Shown: positions 1 to 6,734 of the stretch, one piece after another
How positions within the stretch are numbered: the first letter of the stretch is position 1
How the letters are laid out: each line of letters opens with the position of its first letter
Source of the DNA: PZPK01 sp047628385
GTDB taxonomy: Bacteria; Pseudomonadota; Gammaproteobacteria; Pseudomonadales; Oleiphilaceae
DNA length: 7,300 nucleotides
NCBI GenBank assembly: GCA_047628385.1
Contig: JBLHVH010000183.1
Span: 1 to 7,300, forward strand
Reading direction: 5' to 3'
Position numbers and translations under genes: made by a program
Notes under the pieces: generated by a model
Seen by the model: only the letters and a program-made list of their open reading frames with translations
What the model was told of the DNA's origin: nothing
The model's database searches: none

Positions 1-10
1 ACGTATCAAT

Positions 11-373
11 TTACAAGCAATCATATTGTGACTGGCGATCAAATGAGACAGACACCATGTCATAACCCTCAGCAGATAAACGACTCACCAAATTTTCATT
101 TTCCAATACAACTGAACAAATATGGCGAATACTACCTTGTAAGTCAGTATTTGCTAGTGCCAATTCAAAGTCCATAACTAAGTAACGCATGCTCCCATAT
201 TCATCAGCATGCGCTTTATCAATACTTTCGTAAGTCACATACTTTAGAGGTCGCTCGCTCTCAAAATGTGATTGAAGCTCTGTCGACAACTCATCAGCCT
301 CAGACACCACTGCTAAAAAAAACATCGTCATAAACAATACAAATGCTTGAATTGCTTTATTTAGCTTCGTCAT
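11..373 (-). CDS. Small exported protein of unknown function
   Basis: I do not recognise this family. The start chosen gives 120 residues beginning MTKLNK. An upstream in-frame ATG (386-388) would add five residues, but its ATGAGG reads better as the Shine-Dalgarno sequence, with AGG nine bases before the chosen ATG. The N-terminus is a typical Sec signal peptide: Lys residues, a hydrophobic run to about residue 23, then S-E-A before Asp, giving predicted cleavage near residue 26 and a mature protein of about 94 residues. The mature part is mixed polar/acidic with no further membrane segment. It has two cysteines (about 86 and 119, the latter next to last) that could form a disulfide in the periplasm. 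The gene diverges from the B-box membrane protein and ends at a TAA near the window edge, so its downstream partners are unseen. The coding call is firm; the function is unknown. Confidence 0.72.
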   Translation of the reverse strand: MTKLNKAIQAFVLFMTMFFLAVVSEADELSTELQSHFESERPLKYVTYESIDKAHADEYGSMRYLVMDFELALANTDLQGSIRHICSVVLENENLVSRLSAEGYDMVSVSFDRQSQYDCL

Positions 374-400
374 ACTGCAAAACCTCATTAAATAACCCGC

Positions 401-430
401 GATTTAAAAACTACGATTTGATTTAAAAAC
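401..430. repeat. Two direct copies of GATTTAAAAAC
   Basis: An exact 11-bp direct repeat occupies 401-411 and 420-430, 19 bp apart start to start, or roughly two helical turns. It lies in the 166-bp region between the divergent exported-protein and B-box genes, nearer the exported-protein gene. The spacing would suit two binding sites on the same DNA face, or AT-rich promoter elements of the minus-strand gene. No convincing sigma-70 promoter was found in this gap, so the function is inference only. Confidence 0.4.
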
Positions 431-539
431 AAGTCTAGCGAATATCCTCATAAAATATTAGTATCCGACGACTGGTTTTACGTTTGTTTACAGATGCGTG
501 ACCTGTTGAAGACGTTAATAAAAAATATAACGGGGCTAC

Positions 540-1970
540 GTGAAGCACTTTTGCAAATATCATCCTATTTCTCCTGCCATTTGGCTATGCAAGGTTTGTC
601 AAATAAGCTATGACAAGGCCTGTATGCCTGACGCAAACGAGAAAAAGAAACATGGCATCTGCCCTAACTGCCATCATGAACTTCACTATTTAGATCAACG
701 ACAAGCCTCTCTGCCATTTTGGCATACACTTCCCAAATTTTTCCTTTTACCATGTGCAAAAGAGCCTTTACTCATTCTGATAGTAAGCGCCCTGCTTGCT
801 CTTTCTTTTTTAGGTCACCCTGCCATCGCAATAGTTGCAGCCATACTCATTGCTCAATTGGTCACGCACTATGGTTATCAAATTATCAACAAAGAAAAAT
901 TCACACTGAAGTCTCCACCTGGTTTATCGTTGATTTTATCGTTTCAAAATTTCAAAAATAGTTTGCTAGTGAGCCTATTCCTAGGGCTGACAATACTGAT
1001 ACCTATATTGGCGGCACACTATACGAACTTCTTATTTTCTATTGTTTTAGGCACGGTGATTTTTTGGTTTTTACCTGCGGCCACCATGGTAAAATTACGC
1101 GCAGAAAAATTTGATAACACCTTGAGAATTGACAACTTACTAGAACCCATGATTCGAATGAAATGGACCTATTTTGGCCTTGTTTGCGGCATGATTATCG
1201 CTTTTATTACTAGTTTGGTCATTATCGATTTTTCCCACCAACATTTACCAAAAATTATGACACCACTTATCAGTGCAGTCACTTTCAGCTACTTCAGTCT
1301 CGTAATGTTTAGTATATTGGCGTATGTTTTGGTTGAATATAAATCGTTTTCAAACATTATGCCCTTATCCCCTCTAAAAAATTCAAATGCTAACAAAATA
1401 AAAACACCACTTGAAAGTGATCAGATAAAACGAAGAGATGCAGATATCGATATTGCACTTAAACAAGGAAACTATACTAAACTCGTTACTCAGCTAGAAA
1501 ACGAGCTCAAACGCCGGAGCTTTTCTGACTTAAGGTCCGATCAATTATATAAATTATTATGCGCATTAAACGATCATCATCGCTTAGAAAAATATGCACA
1601 TTCTTTTCTCACTTTATTGCTAGGTCGTGGAAAAATAGACAACGCCGCCCAATTTATTCAAAGTCGGCTGGCACACAATGCTAATTTTGTTTTATATGAC
1701 TTATCGCTGAGTAAACGGCTCGCAGACGCATTTCATGAACACCAAATGTATCAACTCGTTATTTGGCTAGCAAATAAAGCGCATATCCGCTTTGATGCTA
1801 CCCCCGAACTAGCCGAACTATATTTAAGAGCCGCTAAAACACTATTGACCAAGCTACTTAAAAAAAACGAAGCACTTGAGTATTTAAATTACATCGTCGC
1901 CCATTTCCCCGATCAGCCCGCTGCGGAATCGGCTAAAATTTTACAGAAACTTATCAACAAATCTTATTAA
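540..1970 (+). CDS. B-box zinc-finger integral membrane protein with helical (TPR-like) tail
   Basis: The protein has 476 residues and starts at GTG. An in-frame stop lies 12 bases upstream (528-530) and the next Met is residue 29, inside the zinc module, so GTG is the only sensible start; GGGG lies four bases before it. Residues 5-45 have regularly spaced metal ligands: C5-x2-H8, C17-x2-C20, D25, C28, H38, C41-x2-C44 and H45, matching the C/H pattern of B-box-type zinc fingers. Hydrophobic segments lie at about 77-110 (possibly two), 137-158, 162-184, 210-231 and 243-266. From about 290 to the end is a soluble region rich in paired amphipathic helices (motifs such as ALKQGNY and LYLRAAKTLL), resembling TPR/Sel1-type repeats. 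The likely arrangement is zinc module and tail in the cytosol on a membrane core, suggesting a scaffold or quality-control role, but this is inference. The gene ends 105 bp before the TRAP binding-protein gene on the same strand with no visible terminator, so co-transcription is possible. Confidence 0.8.
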   Translation: MKHFCKYHPISPAIWLCKVCQISYDKACMPDANEKKKHGICPNCHHELHYLDQRQASLPFWHTLPKFFLLPCAKEPLLILIVSALLALSFLGHPAIAIVAAILIAQLVTHYGYQIINKEKFTLKSPPGLSLILSFQNFKNSLLVSLFLGLTILIPILAAHYTNFLFSIVLGTVIFWFLPAATMVKLRAEKFDNTLRIDNLLEPMIRMKWTYFGLVCGMIIAFITSLVIIDFSHQHLPKIMTPLISAVTFSYFSLVMFSILAYVLVEYKSFSNIMPLSPLKNSNANKIKTPLESDQIKRRDADIDIALKQGNYTKLVTQLENELKRRSFSDLRSDQLYKLLCALNDHHRLEKYAHSFLTLLLGRGKIDNAAQFIQSRLAHNANFVLYDLSLSKRLADAFHEHQMYQLVIWLANKAHIRFDATPELAELYLRAAKTLLTKLLKKNEALEYLNYIVAHFPDQPAAESAKILQKLINKSY

Positions 1971-2075
1971 GTCTATTAGTTTAACTACGACAGCTTTTTG
2001 CACGAACGGGTGAAATTTGATAATTTACGCCCTAATGAATTTCTAACGACTAATAAAAACAAGGATTCCGCCCTA

Positions 2076-3170
2076 ATGCTATTTCCCGCAATCACCTTAC
2101 CTAAGAAACTCTCGCAGTTTATGCTGTTAGTTTTCATTTTTCTTTCGATATTTTCTACAACACACGTACATGCAGAGAAAGTCTATAAACTAAAATTAGC
2201 TGAAACATGGGGGCCTAATTTTCCAATTTTTGGCGACGCATCTAAAAACATGGCCGCCATGGCAGAAAAAATGTCGAATGGCCGTCTAAAAATTGTCATT
2301 CATTCCTCTAATAAGCATAAAGCGCCCTTTGGTATATTTGATATGGTAAAGTCTGGTCAATATGACTTAGGTCATTCTGCATCCTACTATTGGAAAGGAA
2401 AAGTACCCGCCACGATGTATTTCACCACCATGCCATTTGGCATGATTGCATCGGAGCAATATGCCTGGTTCTATCATGGTGGGGGCATGGAATTAATGAA
2501 TGAGTTGTACGGAAAGTATAATCTAATGTCTTTCCCTGGCGGTAACACCTCTAACCAAATGGGTGGTTGGTTCCAAAAAGAAATCAACAGTGTCGCTGAC
2601 TTAAAAGGCCTCAAAATGCGTATTCCTGGTTTTGCAGGCGAAGTACTTGCAGAACTCGGCGCAAAACCCACGAATATTCCCCCTGGTGAGCTATACACCT
2701 CACTAGACCGTGGCACAATTGATGCGCTTGAATGGGTAGGACCATCACTTGACTTGCGTATGGGTTTCCACAAAATCGCCCCTTTTTACTACACTGGCTG
2801 GCATGAACCGGCTGCCGAGCTTCAATTTTTAGTTAATAAAAAGAAATTTGAAAAGCTACCCGCCGACCTTCAAGAAATTTTACGTGTCGCAATGAAAGCC
2901 TCAGCCTTTGATATGTATATTCAATCAACACATGAAAGCGGTAAAAATTGGTCAACCATGATGGCAGAATATCCCAATATTAAAGTTAAAACGTTTCCTG
3001 CAGAAGTCATGACAGCGCTTCAAAATGCTAACGATAAACTGCTAGCAGAACACGCTGCCGCCGACCCTTTTGCCGCCAGAGTGCTTAAATCTCAACACGA
3101 TTATCTCAAACAAGCGCGTCAATGGACGAATATGTCTGATAAAGCCTACTTAGATAGTACAAAACGCTAG
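2076..3170 (+). CDS. dctP: TRAP transporter periplasmic substrate-binding protein, TakP/FcbT1 branch
   Basis: This periplasmic receptor (364 residues with the chosen start) would deliver a small carboxylate to the DctQM permease. The ATG at 2076 is chosen because AAGGA lies ten bases upstream and it gives a clean signal peptide (Lys-Lys, hydrophobic core, V-H-A before Glu; cleavage near residue 33). An in-frame TTG at 1998 would add 26 polar residues. Visible family features in the chosen numbering: KLAETWGPNFPIFGD near the mature N-terminus, GGNTSNQMGGWFQKEI (155-170), LKGLKMRIPGFAGEVL (177-192) with R182, the arginine position that binds the carboxylate in DctP proteins, then PPGELYTSLDRGTIDALEW (202-220) and VGPSLDLRMGFHKIAPFYYTGW. 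The Q161 and E219-W220 positions align, from memory, with sodium/substrate contacts of TakP from Rhodobacter sphaeroides. That branch binds 2-oxo acids, and relatives bind lactate; annotation pipelines often say mannitol/chloroaromatic. The exact substrate cannot be read from sequence. Confidence 0.93.
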   Translation: MLFPAITLPKKLSQFMLLVFIFLSIFSTTHVHAEKVYKLKLAETWGPNFPIFGDASKNMAAMAEKMSNGRLKIVIHSSNKHKAPFGIFDMVKSGQYDLGHSASYYWKGKVPATMYFTTMPFGMIASEQYAWFYHGGGMELMNELYGKYNLMSFPGGNTSNQMGGWFQKEINSVADLKGLKMRIPGFAGEVLAELGAKPTNIPPGELYTSLDRGTIDALEWVGPSLDLRMGFHKIAPFYYTGWHEPAAELQFLVNKKKFEKLPADLQEILRVAMKASAFDMYIQSTHESGKNWSTMMAEYPNIKVKTFPAEVMTALQNANDKLLAEHAAADPFAARVLKSQHDYLKQARQWTNMSDKAYLDSTKR

Positions 3171-3194
3171 ATCGTTCTTTTCCGATAATTGGTT

Positions 3195-3228
3195 TCGCGC
3201 TCATCCTCTTTACGTCGATGAGGCGCGA
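3195..3228 (+). promoter_or_regulatory. Intercistronic hairpin over the dctQ ribosome binding site
   Basis: TCGCGCTCATC (3195-3205) pairs with GATGAGGCGCGA (3217-3228) to give an 11-bp stem with one bulged G and an 11-base loop. It starts 25 bases after the binding-protein stop codon. No T-run follows, so it is not a standard terminator. The 3' arm contains the GAGG ribosome-binding sequence and the A of the first dctQ ATG. Such a structure could protect the 3' end of the binding-protein message and reduce permease translation, giving the excess of binding protein usual in these systems. The pairing is seen; the role is inferred. Confidence 0.6.
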
Positions 3229-3815
3229 TGTGTTTCATCAACCTGAGCCGCCGAACTATATTTTTATATACTATGTATTTGATACTTAAATTCGACCAAT
3301 TCTTTAAACACATCACAAATTTTTGTGGCATATTAGCCTGCTCCGCGATGATATTGCTACTTCTGAACGTTTTTTTTGATGTGATCATGCGTTATGCCTT
3401 TAATGATGTCTCGATTGGTATGCAAGAGCTAGAGTGGCATCTTTTTTCTTCCATGTTCCTATTGGGTATACCTTATGCGATGCAAGGTAATGCCCACGTT
3501 CGCGTCGATATTTTTTACGACCGTTGGAGTGATACACACAAAGCCTGGATCAACCTAGTAGGCTCACTTTTATTTGTACTCCCTTTCATTAGCATCGTCG
3601 CTTACTACAGCATTGATTTTGCCTATGAGGCTTACGATATGGGCGAAGGTAGCGGCGACCCGGGTGGCTTACCCTACCGGTGGATTATAAAAAGTATGAT
3701 CCCCCTATCTTTTCTTTTAATGGGGCTCGCCAGTTTAGGCATGATCACTCAAGCACTGCGGGTATTGGTCGGCGATGAAAGCTACCCAGTCAAACCAAGC
3801 GGAGCGATTTCATGA
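3228..3815 (+). CDS. dctQ: TRAP transporter small permease subunit (DctQ/FcbT2 type)
   Basis: This inner-membrane small subunit (195 residues) works with the large permease in sodium-driven solute uptake. It has the usual four hydrophobic segments: about 33-51, 70-85, 108-128 and 154-177. Family marks are MRYAFN near 54-59, QELEWHLF (66-73), GNAHVRVDIFYDRW (87-100) and the GSGDPGGLPYRWIIKSMIP stretch (141-159), typical of the small subunit paired with TakP/FcbT1-like binding proteins (COG4665 type). The start is uncertain. The ATG at 3228 has GAGG only four bases upstream and lies in the hairpin. The in-frame ATG at 3273 gives a more usual N-terminus (MYLILKFDQ) but has no visible ribosome binding site. 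The stop overlaps the large-permease start as ATGA, indicating translational coupling. Confidence 0.9.
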   Translation: MCFINLSRRTIFLYTMYLILKFDQFFKHITNFCGILACSAMILLLLNVFFDVIMRYAFNDVSIGMQELEWHLFSSMFLLGIPYAMQGNAHVRVDIFYDRWSDTHKAWINLVGSLLFVLPFISIVAYYSIDFAYEAYDMGEGSGDPGGLPYRWIIKSMIPLSFLLMGLASLGMITQALRVLVGDESYPVKPSGAIS

Positions 3816-5092
3816 TTGGTATTATTATGTTTGTCGTGGCCCTACTCATGCTGATGCTTGGCTTTCCTGTGGCATTCACTTTTGCGGGCACGGCGCTATT
3901 CTTCGGGATTTGGGCCGAAGGTGTCGAGCTGTTTGCGTTCATGCCTTACCGCATTCAAAGTATTATGGAAAACACCATTTTAATGGCGATTCCTTTGTTT
4001 ATTTTTATGGGCGCTGTACTCCAAAAAACAAAACTGGCCGAAAGACTGCTTGAGGCGATGGCCTTATTATTTGGTCGCGTAAACGGCGGTATTGCGATCA
4101 GTACCATTTTAGTCGGGTCTTTGCTGGCTGCATCTACGGGAGTCGTGGGCGCAAGTGTCGTCGCGATGGGCTTAATTTCTCTCCCCTCAATGTTGAAACA
4201 TAACTACGACAAGCAGCTTAGTTGTGGCGTAATTTGCGCTTCAGGCACCTTAGGCCAAATCATTCCTCCCAGCATTATTCTTATTATTCTAGGCGATGTA
4301 TTAGGCCTGCCTGTTGGCGATTTATTTAAAGCGGCACTCGCACCCGGCGTTCTTCTCATTGGTTTATATGTTGGTTATATTCTATTTATCTCAGCACGTA
4401 ATCCCGCCATCGCCCCAGCAATGCCACCCTCAGAGGCGCCAAAGCTGACACAAATCAAAAATGCACTACTTGCTATCATTCCACCTCTGACGCTTATTTT
4501 TGTCGTCTTGGGTTCTATTTTTGCTGGTATTGCCACCCCAACAGAAAGTTCTGCCCTTGGAGGCATTGGTGCCATCTTGCTTGCCATTGCTTACGGGCAA
4601 TTTCAATTTAAAATGGTTTGGGATAGCGCAAAAGAAACAGTGATGGTGACCGCGATGGTATTTGCTATTTTGCTCGGTGCCACCGCATTTTCAATGACCT
4701 TTAGTTACTCAGGTGGAGACATACTTCTTGAAGAGTGGCTATTACAGCTACCTGGTGAAAAATGGGGCTTTCTGATCTTAACAATGTTAATTATATTGAT
4801 ACTGGGCTTCTTCCTCGACTTTGTTGAAATCACCTTTATTATTATTCCTGTTCTAGCGCCTATTGCAGAAACGCTAGGCATCAGCATGTTATGGTTTGCG
4901 ATTCTAATCGCGATGAATCTACAAACTAGTTTTCTAACACCGCCTTTTGGCTTTAGCCTCTTTTATCTTAAAGGGGTTACGCCGCCCTCGATTCGTACAA
5001 CAGATATTTACCGTGGTGTTTTACCTTTTATCGGCATACAAATCAGTGTGCTTACTTTACTACTGGTAAAGCCAGGATGGTTTGGATTCTAA
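3812..5092 (+). CDS. dctM: TRAP transporter large permease subunit (DctM/FcbT3 type)
   Basis: This is the transport-domain subunit of the TRAP permease (426 residues, normal for the family), an inner-membrane protein that moves substrate with sodium in elevator fashion, as known for SiaQM. Hydrophobic segments run through the whole length. Recognisable motifs are GSLLAASTGVVGASVVAMG (102-120), GTLGQIIPPSI (145-155) and ATPTESSALGGIGA (241-254), the paired hairpin motifs that form the sodium and substrate sites. Also present are FFLDFVEITFIIIPVLAP (333-350) and NLQTSFLTPPFGFSLFYL (369-386), the latter diagnostic of the FcbT3-like group (COG4664 type). The start ATG overlaps the dctQ stop codon and has GGAG seven bases upstream, so the start is firm. 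It is the last gene of the operon; no clear terminator follows it. Confidence 0.95.
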   Translation: MIGIIMFVVALLMLMLGFPVAFTFAGTALFFGIWAEGVELFAFMPYRIQSIMENTILMAIPLFIFMGAVLQKTKLAERLLEAMALLFGRVNGGIAISTILVGSLLAASTGVVGASVVAMGLISLPSMLKHNYDKQLSCGVICASGTLGQIIPPSIILIILGDVLGLPVGDLFKAALAPGVLLIGLYVGYILFISARNPAIAPAMPPSEAPKLTQIKNALLAIIPPLTLIFVVLGSIFAGIATPTESSALGGIGAILLAIAYGQFQFKMVWDSAKETVMVTAMVFAILLGATAFSMTFSYSGGDILLEEWLLQLPGEKWGFLILTMLIILILGFFLDFVEITFIIIPVLAPIAETLGISMLWFAILIAMNLQTSFLTPPFGFSLFYLKGVTPPSIRTTDIYRGVLPFIGIQISVLTLLLVKPGWFGF

Positions 5093-5353
5093 CAGGTACA
5101 TGCACTAACTATGTGAAAAGTATAAATATGATCCCGACATTGAAACCATGAGGTTCGACTAAGCATTTAAAATTCAAAAATTAAAAAATTAGTTTCGAGG
5201 AATTAAAGTCTCTCCTTTTTGACTGCCGAAAGACCACTAGCTTTGAGTGGTAGGTTCAACTGGTCGACGCAAGATTTTTATTCTGAATAAGGAAATACGC
5301 CTCTTTTTCGTTCATAAGTACCTTTTTATAATGCTTCGCAGTGAGTTTTAAAC
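5093..5353. other. Intergenic region between converging dctM and arsR-type genes
   Basis: These 261 bp separate the converging transporter and repressor genes. The first half is very AT-rich (5161-5195) with no open frame or codon signature. A hairpin lies at 5233-5251. I find no classical GC-stem plus T-run terminator for either gene, although T-runs occur near 5215, 5275, 5305 and 5322. No small gene or RNA could be supported. Confidence 0.4.
5233..5251. repeat. Isolated hairpin ACCACT-AGCTTTG-AGTGGT
   Basis: A perfect 6-bp stem encloses a 7-base loop (AGCTTTG) with no adjacent T-run, so a terminator is unlikely. The flank AGGTTCAACTGGTC adds a GACC...GGTC pair (5232-5235 with 5261-5264). 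The shape resembles the short foldback hairpins at IS200/IS605-type ends or REP-like elements, but no transposase is present. Origin as a remnant is inference. Confidence 0.35.
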
Positions 5354-5647
5354 CTAAATTTCAAAAAAAATCTTCAACTTTTCACGCATTTTATCGTTAA
5401 GGTGGCAAGTCATAAACTTGCCATTACGCTCAACAGTGATTAAGTCGGCATTCACCAACGCCTTAATATGATGAGAAACTGTGGGTGCTCCGCAGTTTAA
5501 CTTTTTAATAAAATCCGTTAATACGCAACCCGAACCAGACGATTCAACTTGTTTGGAGCGAGCATCAAGTATTTCCAGATAAATTTTCAATCGATTTGGG
5601 TTCGACAATGCTTTAAAAGCATCCGCTATTTTTTTTTGATCAATCAT
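5354..5647 (-). CDS. ArsR/SmtB-family winged-helix transcriptional repressor
   Basis: The protein has 97 residues, the usual size of a stand-alone ArsR-family dimeric DNA-binding protein. The start is firm: AGGAG stands five bases before the ATG. The N-terminal ADAFKALSNPNRLKIYLEIL (8-27) is the classic opening helix pair. The helix-turn-helix spans about 42-70 with recognition helix APTVSHHIKALVNADLI (54-70), and the wing follows at VERNGKFMTCHLN (72-84). It lacks the CVC-type metal motif of the arsenic/cadmium sensors; its cysteines are at 41, 52 and 81, so a thiol or organic-ligand signal, or no ligand, is possible. It diverges from the short-chain reductase gene across a gap with inverted and direct repeats, which suggests autorepression and control of the reductase. 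The target assignment is inferred from context. Confidence 0.9.
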   Translation of the reverse strand: MIDQKKIADAFKALSNPNRLKIYLEILDARSKQVESSGSGCVLTDFIKKLNCGAPTVSHHIKALVNADLITVERNGKFMTCHLNDKMREKLKIFFEI

Positions 5648-5714
5648 CGCAACTCCTAATATTTAGTGCTCAAATACTACCCGTTCACTTTGATGGTTAT
5701 GAAAGTATCACATC

Positions 5715-5753
5715 ATCATAGCAAATGAATCTAATGAAACAAAGTGAGTTTCA
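5715..5753 (-). promoter_or_regulatory. Possible promoter and operator palindrome of the ArsR-type gene
   Basis: On the minus strand a TATGAT -10 (5715-5720) lies 16 bp from a weak TTGTTT -35 (5737-5742). The -35 falls in the perfect inverted repeat TGAAAC-aaagtga-GTTTCA (5735-5753). A protein bound at this palindrome would cover the promoter, consistent with autoregulation. The palindrome is seen directly; the promoter is moderate and the binding inferred. Confidence 0.4.
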
Positions 5754-5812
5754 CCATAGACATTATTAATGTGGCTTATATTTTATTCTTACAAAAAATG
5801 CTAACTAAATAC

Positions 5813-5863
5813 TTTGATAGTTTGACATCTATCGAACCACACTATACTTTCACATCCATCGAA
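5813..5863 (+). promoter_or_regulatory. Promoter and overlapping operator of the short-chain reductase gene
   Basis: A perfect TTGACA -35 (5822-5827) and a TATACT -10 (5843-5848) are separated by a short 15-bp spacer, predicting a transcript start near 5855 and a leader of roughly 70 bases. The -35 lies within an inverted repeat, TTTGATAG (5813-5820) and CTATCGAA (5829-5836), with 7 of 8 pairs matching. The segment ACATCTATCGAA (5825-5836) recurs as ACATCCATCGAA (5852-5863), placed near the transcript start. The layout fits repression by the divergent ArsR-type protein blocking polymerase. Confidence 0.6.
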
Positions 5864-5923
5864 GTGATCGTTTATCGAGCGCTTTATTATGTACTTAAAA
5901 ATATGTTTCAGCAGGAGTAAGTT

Positions 5924-6706
5924 ATGAATAAATTTTCGGGAAAAACAGCATTGGTGACTGGTGCATCAAGCGGTATTGGAGAGTCCTTTGCTCGCCTACT
6001 GGCAAAATCCGGTGCCAACTTAATACTGGTTGCACGCCGAGAAGATCGTTTAAATACGCTGTCTGATACGCTAAAAGCTGATTTCAATGTCAAGGTTGAC
6101 GTTATCGCAAAAGACCTAACCTTGCCCCAAGCAAGTGAAGCGCTGTATCAGCAAACCAATGCCATGGGCATTCAGGTAGATATTCTCGTTAATAATGCAG
6201 GCTTAGGCACTCATGGGGGTTTCCTTGATATGCCACTGGCTAAACACCACCAAATGATAAACCTAAATATTATTGCACTGAATGATCTCACCTACTTCTA
6301 CGGACAAGATATGGCTAAGCGTGGCGAGGGATCAATTCTTTTGGTCGCGTCAATCGCTGGGTTTCTTCCGATACCCAAATTTTCTACTTATGCCGCGACA
6401 AAAAACTATGTATTGGCACTAGGAGAAGCGTTGGGTAACGAGTTCAAAAGCAAAGGGGTGACCGTTACAACGCTCTGCCCAGGAGGCACTCTTACTGAAT
6501 TCATGGATATTGCAGGCCAAGAAATGGATAGTATACGTTCGCTGACCATGATGAGCAGTGATAAAGTAGCTAAAACTGGCCTAAAAGCGCTAAAGCGCAA
6601 AAAGCGCGTTATCGTTCCAGGCTGGTTATATAAATTAGGTATTTCAAGTTTACGTTTGTTCCCACGCAGACTACAGGCAATAATTGGGCAGTTAGTCACC
6701 GATTAG
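5924..6706 (+). CDS. Short-chain dehydrogenase/reductase (classical SDR, COG0300 type)
   Basis: This is a cytosolic NAD(P)H-dependent oxidoreductase of 260 residues. It has the full classical set: cofactor-binding TGASSGIG (12-19), NNAG (90-93), catalytic N114, S143 (in VAS) and Y156-x3-K160 (YAATK), then CPGGTLTEF (185-193). Two arginines after the second strand (R38, R39 in LVARRED) favour NADP(H). The C-terminal RVIVPGWLYKLGISSLRLFPRR stretch (split here at 228-249) is basic and amphipathic, as in the DltE/COG0300 group, and may touch membranes or a lipid-like substrate. The substrate is not predictable. The start is firm, with AGGAG six bases upstream of ATG. The gene stands alone after its own promoter, divergent from the ArsR-type gene, so it is probably induced when that repressor is released. 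Confidence 0.93.
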   Translation: MNKFSGKTALVTGASSGIGESFARLLAKSGANLILVARREDRLNTLSDTLKADFNVKVDVIAKDLTLPQASEALYQQTNAMGIQVDILVNNAGLGTHGGFLDMPLAKHHQMINLNIIALNDLTYFYGQDMAKRGEGSILLVASIAGFLPIPKFSTYAATKNYVLALGEALGNEFKSKGVTVTTLCPGGTLTEFMDIAGQEMDSIRSLTMMSSDKVAKTGLKALKRKKRVIVPGWLYKLGISSLRLFPRRLQAIIGQLVTD

Positions 6707-6734
6707 TTCTGTTCTTCAATAAGCTAATGAAACA

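Noticed and set aside
506..531. Promoter TTGAAG with TATAAC for the B-box gene
   Set aside because: The spacer is only 14 bp and the -10 lies 8 bp from the start codon, leaving almost no leader.
1998..2026. Possible sigma-70 promoter for the TRAP operon (TTGCAC, then GATAAT at 2019-2024)
   Set aside because: The -35 matches poorly and the spacer is 15 bp. No sigma-54 pattern fits either. It was not strong enough to list.
1998..2075. Longer TRAP binding-protein start at TTG 1998
   Set aside because: It adds 26 polar residues before the signal peptide, while ATG 2076 has a good AAGGA ribosome binding site and a normal signal sequence.
2474..2773. Minus-strand open frame inside the binding-protein gene
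   Set aside because: It is an antisense shadow of a strongly conserved coding sequence and has no family resemblance.
6406..6699. Minus-strand open frame inside the reductase gene
   Set aside because: It is a shadow of the SDR gene, whose catalytic motifs are intact on the plus strand.
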